Part shown: positions 1-5,086 of the stretch, one piece after another
Layout: the number at the start of each line of letters is the position of its first letter
How positions within the stretch are numbered: position 1 is the first letter of the stretch
Source of the DNA: JAVBQU01 sp031548675
GTDB lineage: Bacteria; Bacteroidota; Bacteroidia; Bacteroidales; P3
Assembly: GCA_031548675.1 (NCBI GenBank)
Contig: JAVBQU010000075.1
Span: 1-5,086, forward strand
Length of the DNA stretch: 5,086 bases
Direction of reading: 5' to 3'
The notes under the pieces: model-generated
Database searches by the model: none
Seen by the model: only the letters and a program-made list of their open reading frames with translations
Told to the model about the DNA's origin: nothing
Translations under genes and position numbers: made by a program

Positions 1-1311
1 ATTACCATGCAGGTTGAAAAGATTCTCATGAGTAAACCCGAGATACAACGTGTTTATACGAATGTAGGTTCATCAGGTTCTATGTTTGGAAATAGTTCGA
101 AAAACAATGCTACCTCTATTTCTGTAAAAATGGTTGATAAAGATAAGCGTAATATTGATGTTCATGATTTTTCTCAACAAGTGAAAAAAGAAATTATGAA
201 AATACCCGGTGTTAGAGCTCGTGTAAGTGTTGCAGGACTTGTTGGCGGAGGAAGTAACGAACCTATTCAATTGATTGTTCAAGGAACCGATTTTGCAAAA
301 GTACAGCAAGGGGCTGATATTCTATTGGATGTAGTAAGAAAAACACCCGGAACAGCTGATGCAAAACTTTCTATCGATGATCCAAGACAGGAAGTACAAG
401 TAAAGTTAAACCGTGAAAAAATGTCGCAGCTAGGATTATCTTCTTCTGATGTAGGTTCGGCTATGCGGGTAGCTTTGGCAGGAAACGATGATGCAAAGTA
501 TACCGATGGCAACTTTGAGTATGACATTCGTATAGGTGTAGATAAATTTGATAGAACGAAATCAGAAGATGTATCAAAGCTCACATTTTTAAATAAAAAA
601 GGCGAACTTATCGAATTGAACCAGATTGCTGATATTACTTATGGCTTAGGACCTTCTACATTGGAACGTACTGACCGTATTGCTTCTATTACTGTAAAAT
701 CGAATGTTGCAGGAAGACCTTCCGGTACCGTTGGAAGTGAAATTATGGAAGCGGTTAAGGGAAAACTTCCTGAGGGAGTTAGTATAAAAGCAAGTGGTAT
801 GATGGAACAGCAATCTAAAGCTTTCGGCAGTTTGGGATTTGCTTTCTTAGCTGCTATTGTTTTGATTTACTTAATTATGGTCGTTTTATATGATTCGTTG
901 TTAGATCCTTTGGTGGTATTGGTTTCAATTCCTCTTTCATTGATTGGTGCATTTTTAGCTTTGGGTTTAACTCTGAACAGTTTGAATATTTTCAGTATTA
1001 TCGGGCTTATTGTTCTAATCGGGCTGGTAGCTAAAAACGCTATTCTGCTGGTTGATTTTACCAATCACATACGCCGCGAGCAAAATATGAATACATTTCA
1101 TGCTTTGATAGAAGCCGGAAAAGAGCGTTTACGTCCTATTTTGATGACCACTTTTGCTATGATATTCGGTATGCTCCCGATTGCTTTGGCATCGGGTAAT
1201 GGAGCCGAATTGAAAAACGGTATGGCTTGGGTTATCATAGGAGGTTTAACAAGTTCTATGCTTTTGACTTTGATAGTTGTTCCGGTAGTATATTATGTAG
1301 TTGATAAATAA
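1..1311 (+). CDS. RND-family efflux pump inner-membrane subunit (AcrB/HAE1-like), C-terminal part
   Basis: The frame is open at the left edge (Ile-Thr before the Met at base 7), so that Met is internal. The visible 436 residues match the second half of a proton-driven RND drug exporter, the inner-membrane part of a tripartite pump with a periplasmic adaptor and a TolC-like channel. Numbering from the Met at base 7, residues 1 to about 270 are the second periplasmic porter/docking region. Hydrophobic segments at about 273-297, 300-322, 326-350, 376-396 and 405-431 correspond to TM8-TM12. Proton-relay residues are kept: Lys343 in VAKNAILLVDF (AcrB Lys940), Arg374 in RLRPILM (Arg971) and Thr381 (Thr978). 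Register against AcrB is constant at about +597, so roughly 600 residues lie off the window. The TAA at 1309-1311 falls immediately after TM12, and the frame continues beyond it. No channel gene follows. Pump substrate cannot be inferred. Confidence 0.95.
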   Translation: MTMQVEKILMSKPEIQRVYTNVGSSGSMFGNSSKNNATSISVKMVDKDKRNIDVHDFSQQVKKEIMKIPGVRARVSVAGLVGGGSNEPIQLIVQGTDFAKVQQGADILLDVVRKTPGTADAKLSIDDPRQEVQVKLNREKMSQLGLSSSDVGSAMRVALAGNDDAKYTDGNFEYDIRIGVDKFDRTKSEDVSKLTFLNKKGELIELNQIADITYGLGPSTLERTDRIASITVKSNVAGRPSGTVGSEIMEAVKGKLPEGVSIKASGMMEQQSKAFGSLGFAFLAAIVLIYLIMVVLYDSLLDPLVVLVSIPLSLIGAFLALGLTLNSLNIFSIIGLIVLIGLVAKNAILLVDFTNHIRREQNMNTFHALIEAGKERLRPILMTTFAMIFGMLPIALASGNGAELKNGMAWVIIGGLTSSMLLTLIVVPVVYYVVDK

Positions 1312-1392
1312 ACTGCCCGCTTCCGCCGTGCTAAAAGAAACCGTATGGTCGACAAAGTACGGAAACGAATTGAAGCTGCTTTAGTAGATTAA
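1312..1392 (+). pseudogene. Stranded in-frame C-terminal tail of the RND pump, past a probable nonsense codon
   Basis: The pump's reading frame continues without interruption for 26 sense codons after its TAA and ends at a second TAA (1390-1392), one base before the terminator stem. The encoded tail begins TARFRRAKRNR and ends IEAALVD. It is strongly basic, as expected by the positive-inside rule for a cytoplasmic tail after TM12. Counting it, the protein would end near the equivalent of AcrB residue 1058, close to the usual family length of about 1,050; the first stop gives about 1,031. One base change (for example TTA to TAA) would account for the stop. Alternatives are a sequencing error, readthrough of the TAA, or coincidental openness. 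It is not an independent gene: its only ATG (1345) would encode 15 residues. Confidence 0.65.
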
Positions 1393-1393
1393 A

Positions 1394-1429
1394 AAAAAGG
1401 CTGTTCAAAAAAATTTGAACAGCCTTTTT
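1394..1429. terminator. Bidirectional rho-independent terminator between convergent genes
   Basis: A perfect 16-bp inverted repeat (arms 1394-1409 and 1414-1429, core GGCTGTTC/GAACAGCC flanked by A and T runs) closes on a 4-base AAAA loop. Read on the minus strand, the stem runs into a T tract of eight, a strong terminator for the barrel gene that ends 15 bases away. Read on the plus strand, it ends in five T's and serves the RND gene. The second TAA of the RND frame abuts the stem, which supports 1392 as the original end of that gene. Confidence 0.93.
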
Positions 1430-1444
1430 AGTAAAATAAAAAAC

Positions 1445-1900
1445 TTAGAATTTATAACGAATGCCTAAAGCTACCCAATCATGGAAACCGCCTCCGCTAT
1501 AAAGAACATCCCACATAGGACGAGCATCTAAGCTTAATTGTAATGGAAAATCAAAATTATACTCTATTCCGATTTGTCCACCAATACCTAAGCCTACACC
1601 GCTTCCATCATCACTATTATCGTTGTAGAATTTTAAACTGGCACCTGGTCCAACATACCAATTAAAACCACCATCGATATTGAAAACCCAATGATAAACA
1701 CCGGTAATACTAAATCCATTATTCCACCAACCTAAGTCTGCCTCAATTCTATTTGAGCCTAAACCATGTTGATAAGAAATTTCTGCTCCGTAATCTAAAC
1801 GAAGACCGATGGCATGTGCATTTGTAGTAGCCTTTCTTTGAGCATTAACTGTAAAGCCTGCACATATTACTACTAGAATTACTAAAATTGTCTTTTTCAT
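1445..1900 (-). CDS. Small exported beta-barrel outer-membrane protein, function unknown
   Basis: The 151-residue product has a clear Sec signal peptide: MKK, a hydrophobic core at residues 5-18, and a likely signal peptidase I site after Val-Asn-Ala20, leaving Gln21 as the mature N-terminus. The mature 131 residues alternate polar and hydrophobic or aromatic residues in about eight stretches (roughly 29-36, 38-46, 50-59, 62-73, 77-92, 101-115, 119-132, 141-151) separated by Gly/Asn/Asp-rich turns. The final residues, GIRYKF, end in Phe, as is typical of barrel proteins handed to the BAM machinery. This fits a small eight-stranded barrel; the strand count is my estimate by eye. The ATG at 1898-1900 is preceded by a weak AAAAAGGC-type ribosome site. 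Transcription probably starts at the promoter near 1943-1950, with possible read-in from fucI, since no terminator separates them. I do not recognise a named family. Confidence 0.85.
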   Translation of the reverse strand: MKKTILVILVVICAGFTVNAQRKATTNAHAIGLRLDYGAEISYQHGLGSNRIEADLGWWNNGFSITGVYHWVFNIDGGFNWYVGPGASLKFYNDNSDDGSGVGLGIGGQIGIEYNFDFPLQLSLDARPMWDVLYSGGGFHDWVALGIRYKF

Positions 1901-1931
1901 AAAATTGCCTTTTTGTTAGTTAATAAATAAT

Positions 1932-1957
1932 TTTTCAGCGTGCAAAGGTACTGAAAA
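1932..1957. promoter_or_regulatory. Operator-like dyad around the barrel gene's -7 box
   Basis: A perfect inverted repeat, TTTTCAG (1932-1938) and CTGAAAA (1951-1957), is separated by 12 bases that contain the candidate -7 element at 1943-1950. The spacing and position would suit a dimeric repressor or the base of a 5'-end hairpin, because the predicted transcription start falls at the left arm. A 7-bp AT-rich dyad can arise by chance, so an operator role is inference only. Confidence 0.3.
1943..1950 (-). promoter_or_regulatory. Bacteroidota -7 promoter element for the barrel gene
   Basis: On the minus strand this reads TACCTTTG, an exact match to the TAnnTTTG -7 consensus of Bacteroidota primary-sigma promoters. 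It lies 42 bases upstream of the start codon, predicting a leader of about 35-40 bases. No good TTG/TTTG element is visible 19-21 bases further upstream (the sequence there is around ACTA), so the promoter may be weak or activator-dependent. No comparable box was found in the short gaps before fucA or fucI. Confidence 0.6.
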
Positions 1958-1997
1958 GTTAAAATCTGATAGTTAATTTATATTAATCCTGTGTTAG

Positions 1998-3800
1998 TTA
2001 TTTATAAATGGGACCAAAATTTTGGCACGCCAAATAATCTGCTGATTCTAAGCACTGTGTTCCAAATGCATTCCATGCACTAGGACGAAAAATACGCTCT
2101 TCGGTTACATTATGCATATTAACGGGAATGCGTAACATGGCTGCCAAAGTAATGATTAAATGCCCGATATGTCCATAACTTATCGCCCCGTGGTTAGCAC
2201 CCCAATTCGCCATTACTTCATATACATCTTTAAATGCACCTTTTCCTGTAAGAATCGGAGCAAACCATGTACTAGGCCAAGTGGGGTCAGTACGTTCATT
2301 CAATACATTATGAATATCTTTAGGCAAATCTATTGTATAACCTTCCGCCAATTGAATTACAGGTCCTAAGCCTTTTACCATATTTACACGAACCATCGTT
2401 ACAGGCATTTCGCCTTCTGTCATAAAAGTTGAAGAATAACCGCCTCCTCTGAAATATTCTTGTGATGCGGGACTCCATTCGGTAGCTTTCATCATAGATC
2501 CACATTCTTCAACAGTTATATCCCAAAAAGGTTTCATAACCGGCTTTCCTCCCTGCATTTGTTTGGCAGTAGCATCTAAAGTAGTTGATCCCGAATTTAT
2601 CAAGTGGATAATTCCGTCGGCTGCTTTTCCGGTTAAGTCTTTTCCTGTTACACGTTTTACAGAAGAAGGGCTCCAATAGGTTCTCACATCCGAGAAAATT
2701 TGAGAAGTGTTGGTTAATAAATGTCCGAAAAGCATAGCAACACCATTTAAACTATCATTTTCGGTAGCAAAAACAAAGGCTTCACGGATACCGTTCCAAT
2801 CGAATGACGAGTTGAGTATCGTTTCCATAAAATCTCCATTGGGGAAATGGTCTGTCCATTGGCGCTGTCCTTGAAAGCCACCTACAATTGCATTATGTCC
2901 CATTGCCTCTTCGCCAAATCCAAGCTCTTTCAAACGAGGATTACCTATCATCAAATCGCGGGCAATCAAAGTCATTTTTACGCACATTTCCCATTCTTTG
3001 TCTTTGCGTTCGCGAGATGCTTGAAATTGAGGTTTATTTCTATCTTTTCCTTCTTTGCAATAAGTGTTTTTCCATGCCATAGCACGTTCATATTCTTCAT
3101 GGTCGTAAATTCCTTCCTCGATACGACGTGTTATTTCTGACATATCTACCGATTCGTTACGCATGCCCAAATAGTTTTGGAAAAAATCAGGATTTACTAC
3201 TGAACCGGCTATCCCCATTGATACAGAACCAATTGATAAATACGATTTTCCTTTCATTTCAGCAACAGCTAAACCGGCTTTTATAAATGTCAATATTTTT
3301 TCGCGTACATCATTCGGAATGGAGGTATCGCCTGCATCCTGCACATCGCGACCATAAATTCCAAATGCAGGCAAACCTTTTTGGGTATAACCTGCCAATG
3401 CAGCAGCTAAATATACAGCCCCCGGACGTTCGGTTCCGTTAAATCCCCATACCGCTTTGGGAAGTAAAGGATCTGTATCCATAACTTCTGTTCCGTAACA
3501 CCAGCAAGGAGTAACTGTTAAGGAAACGCCCACACCTTGACGGGCAAATTTTTCGGCACATTCGGCAGCTTCGGCTACCCCTCCTATGCAGGTATCTGCA
3601 ATTACACATTGTACAGGCAGTCCGTTTGCATGGCGGAGATTTTCTTCAATAAGTTTTGCCGCTGCTTTTGCCATATTCATGGTTTGGTCTTCGAGCGATT
3701 CGCGTACGCCTTTTCTACGTCCGTCAATCACAGGGCGGATACCCACTTTGGGCATTGAACCTTTAAGTCTGTTTACAGGGTTGGTTTTGGGAATATTCAT
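1998..3800 (-). CDS. fucI: L-fucose isomerase
   Basis: This cytoplasmic ketol isomerase (EC 5.3.1.25) converts L-fucose to L-fuculose, the first step of fucose catabolism; the family also acts on D-arabinose. At 600 residues it is full length (E. coli FucI is 591) and aligns from end to end. Signatures include GIRPVIDGRR (residues 20-29), VTPCWCYG (96-103), WGFNGTERPGAVYLAAALA (118-136) and EYFRGGGYSS (448-457). The three Mn2+ ligands known from E. coli are present: Glu347 in ATENDSLNG, Asp371 in DVRTYWSP and His537 in ANWGANHG (E. coli 337, 361, 528). The first Met gives a tail about ten residues longer than E. coli. The Met at residue 16 is possible but would start almost on the conserved GIRP block, so I keep the first. 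It follows fucA by 38 bases on the same strand, consistent with co-transcription. No terminator is visible after its stop. Confidence 0.98.
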   Translation of the reverse strand: MNIPKTNPVNRLKGSMPKVGIRPVIDGRRKGVRESLEDQTMNMAKAAAKLIEENLRHANGLPVQCVIADTCIGGVAEAAECAEKFARQGVGVSLTVTPCWCYGTEVMDTDPLLPKAVWGFNGTERPGAVYLAAALAGYTQKGLPAFGIYGRDVQDAGDTSIPNDVREKILTFIKAGLAVAEMKGKSYLSIGSVSMGIAGSVVNPDFFQNYLGMRNESVDMSEITRRIEEGIYDHEEYERAMAWKNTYCKEGKDRNKPQFQASRERKDKEWEMCVKMTLIARDLMIGNPRLKELGFGEEAMGHNAIVGGFQGQRQWTDHFPNGDFMETILNSSFDWNGIREAFVFATENDSLNGVAMLFGHLLTNTSQIFSDVRTYWSPSSVKRVTGKDLTGKAADGIIHLINSGSTTLDATAKQMQGGKPVMKPFWDITVEECGSMMKATEWSPASQEYFRGGGYSSTFMTEGEMPVTMVRVNMVKGLGPVIQLAEGYTIDLPKDIHNVLNERTDPTWPSTWFAPILTGKGAFKDVYEVMANWGANHGAISYGHIGHLIITLAAMLRIPVNMHNVTEERIFRPSAWNAFGTQCLESADYLACQNFGPIYK

Positions 3801-3838
3801 ATCTTTATTTATTTGATTTTTAATATTCTGTTTTATAA

Positions 3839-4474
3839 TTACTTTTTGCCTTGAACATAGGATACCAAATCATCTATTTGCTCATCGGTTAATGTATTGT
3901 ATTGAAAATTAGAAGATACTATAAACCTACAAGCCATTTCGAAAAAAGTTGCTTTTTGAAGAGCATCATCAAAATCAGTTCCTACAAAAACTTGTCCATG
4001 ATTGGTTAATAATGCCGCATCGTGATTTTGTAAGGCTTCTACCACTGCTTTTGCCAATTCGGGAGAACCGGGACGATAATAGGGAACGATGGGAATTTCG
4101 CGACCTACATAGCAAGGAATTTCTGCTGTTACATTGAAATTGGTAGGCTTATTTTTCATACACGCAATAACTGTGGCATAACGCGATTGGCAATGAAACA
4201 CAACATTAATTTCGGGGCGTTTACGCAAAAGATCTAAGTGAAACATACTTTCCATAGACGGTTTTACTCCATTTTGTAAAACTCCTGTTTCTAAATTACA
4301 TACCGCTATTTCGTGTTCTTTTATTTTAGGCAGCCAAGTTCCTGTTCCTGAAATAAGCACTTGGTTTCCTATTCTATAAGAAAGATTCCCACTACTGCAA
4401 AGAATCAATTTTTTTTGTCCTGCATAATGAGCTGCTTCCATAAAAGCCTCAAAATGTTGCAAATTAACATTCAT
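3839..4474 (-). CDS. fucA: L-fuculose-1-phosphate aldolase (class II aldolase/adducin family)
   Basis: This cytoplasmic zinc aldolase (EC 4.1.2.17) splits L-fuculose-1-phosphate into dihydroxyacetone phosphate and L-lactaldehyde. Its length (211 residues; E. coli FucA 215), the motifs and its position next to fucI support the call. Phosphate-pocket elements are visible: SSGN at 27-30, SGTG at 42-45 and PSMES at 72-76. The catalytic Glu is Glu75 (E. coli Glu73). Of the zinc ligands, His94 (E. coli His92) and His159 in TNHG (His155) are present, but the E. coli His94 position is Gln96, within FHCQS. The region around E. coli Tyr113, the proposed proton donor, is NFNVTAEIP here, with a two-residue insertion and no Tyr. 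These differences may mark a Bacteroidota subgroup or another sugar-phosphate substrate. The gene starts 36 bases after the lipoprotein stop; the leader is A-rich without a clear Shine-Dalgarno. Confidence 0.88.
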   Translation of the reverse strand: MNVNLQHFEAFMEAAHYAGQKKLILCSSGNLSYRIGNQVLISGTGTWLPKIKEHEIAVCNLETGVLQNGVKPSMESMFHLDLLRKRPEINVVFHCQSRYATVIACMKNKPTNFNVTAEIPCYVGREIPIVPYYRPGSPELAKAVVEALQNHDAALLTNHGQVFVGTDFDDALQKATFFEMACRFIVSSNFQYNTLTDEQIDDLVSYVQGKK

Positions 4475-4510
4475 ATCATTTATTATTTTAATTCGTTGAT
4501 TTTCTTAAAA

Positions 4511-5086
4511 CTATCTGCTTACTGTAATATAGCCCGGATAGGCAATTGCACGTCCCCCAACCATAATAGAAGGTTGAACCTGTAACGATAATCTGGTTGA
4601 AGGTTTACTATCCGGCTGAGCCAGATTGAGTGCAAAATTTACCATTTGTTCAAGGGATTTTCCTGTTAATACTTTTTTTAAATCGATTTTAGCAGTTAAA
4701 GGAATTGTAGAAGAACCTCCGTTTCCGGCTATTTGATAACTTCCTGAAACCATACCCTCTACCATTTTTGTATTATCAATATTCAAAATCCAAGCCATTT
4801 GATTCATCCCTGCTGTTGATGCATTAGGATTTTTTACTAGTACATTCATATCTATTTCTAAAGGCAGCGTACCACTCATTACATTGGTGGTAAGTTTGGC
4901 AACATCTAATGCAGATATTTGCGAAAAGGATTTAAGATTCGTAATATTAATGCCGGAAAGACTTACTTTGTTCACTCTATCGTAAGAAAATTTGCATTGG
5001 GTTAACGCAATGGTTTGTTTTGCTTGTTGTTGAAGAATATCGCAACTTACTAATAAAATAGTAAGGGTTATCAGAACTGAAATTTT
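4511..5086 (-). CDS. LEA-type-2 (WHy-like) lipoprotein, 5' end cut by the window edge
   Basis: The frame is open to the right edge, giving 191 visible residues. A shorter reading from the GTG at 4973-4975 is possible, but the 37 codons upstream encode a hydrophobic stretch ending LLVSC, a lipobox with the lipidated Cys at visible residue 15. That makes the longer form the gene, lacking probably only 1-4 residues. The mature protein is likely anchored to a membrane facing the periplasm or outside. After a Gln-rich linker (19-24), the body resembles the LEA14/WHy fold: alternating beta strands, a central VKNPNAS with the NPN motif at visible residues 86-88 (bases 4823-4831), the following W/L-N-I-D strand, and a Gly-rich turn before IPLTAKIDL. 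This fold is known from plant desiccation proteins and occurs in bacterial lipoproteins of unclear role. Its 36-base gap to fucA suggests a shared transcript, but no functional link to fucose is evident. Confidence 0.75.
   Translation of the reverse strand, partial: KISVLITLTILLVSCDILQQQAKQTIALTQCKFSYDRVNKVSLSGINITNLKSFSQISALDVAKLTTNVMSGTLPLEIDMNVLVKNPNASTAGMNQMAWILNIDNTKMVEGMVSGSYQIAGNGGSSTIPLTAKIDLKKVLTGKSLEQMVNFALNLAQPDSKPSTRLSLQVQPSIMVGGRAIAYPGYITVSR

Noticed and set aside
73..1064. Minus-strand open frames opposite the RND gene (73-309, 279-584, 867-1064)
   Set aside because: They lie inside a well-supported coding region on the other strand, show no recognisable domain or signal, and have compositions expected from antisense reading of coding DNA.
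1914..2000. 9-bp direct repeat TGTTAGTTA at 1914-1922 and 1992-2000
   Set aside because: It is short and AT-rich; one copy overlaps the fucI stop and the other the leader of the barrel gene. There is no element between them resembling an insertion, so I treat it as chance.
2160..3816. Plus-strand open frames (2160-2369, 2847-3140, 2888-3082, 3537-3758, 3586-3816) and a minus-strand alternate frame (2320-2505) within fucI
   Set aside because: All overlap fucI, which aligns end to end with a known enzyme. Their Cys/Phe/Ser-rich translations look like out-of-frame reading.
3949..4585. Plus-strand open frames at 3949-4137 and 4361-4585
   Set aside because: They are antisense to fucA and the lipoprotein gene, with no supporting promoter, domain or ribosome site.
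4973..4975. GTG as the start of the lipoprotein gene
   Set aside because: The frame stays open for 37 codons upstream and encodes a hydrophobic signal segment with an LVSC lipobox, which would be an unlikely coincidence.
1..5086. CRISPR array, insertion sequence, tRNA/rRNA or a novel defence or mobile system
   Set aside because: No regularly spaced repeats, transposase-like frames, terminal inverted repeats or RNA-gene signatures are seen. All long frames have conventional explanations.

Overview
The window looks like an ordinary chromosomal stretch from an AT-rich member of the Bacteroidota, most likely Bacteroidales. Three things suggest this. The proteins are of types common in that group. 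A TACCTTTG box matching the Bacteroidota sigma-ABfr -7 consensus (TAnnTTTG) lies ahead of one gene. Start codons follow A-rich leaders without a clear Shine-Dalgarno. I cannot name the species.

Layout: bases 1-1311 (+) are the C-terminal ~40% of an AcrB-like RND efflux pump, cut by the left edge. Its frame stays open for 27 more codons after the TAA at 1309-1311, encoding a basic tail that ends at 1392, directly before a strong hairpin terminator (1394-1429). The stop therefore looks like a nonsense change that removed the cytoplasmic tail. Everything to the right lies on the minus strand and converges on the same bidirectional terminator. Reading from the right edge, in transcription order: a lipoprotein with an LEA-type-2/WHy-like domain (5086 to 4511, cut by the edge and lacking only its first few residues), an L-fuculose-1-phosphate aldolase (4474 to 3839), an L-fucose isomerase (3800 to 1998), and a small exported beta-barrel protein (1900 to 1445).

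How they work together: FucI converts L-fucose to L-fuculose, and FucA splits L-fuculose-1-phosphate into dihydroxyacetone phosphate and L-lactaldehyde. The intermediate kinase, the fucose permease and a regulator are not in the window. The gaps of 36 and 38 bases suggest that the lipoprotein, fucA and fucI share a transcript. The barrel gene has its own candidate promoter, with a perfect 7-bp dyad around the -7 box, in the 97-base gap after fucI.

I found no mobile element, CRISPR array, tRNA, rRNA or clear new system. The points most worth checking are the in-frame stop in the efflux pump and the aldolase's departures from E. coli FucA at metal-ligand and catalytic positions. No gene-free stretch exceeds 300 bases.
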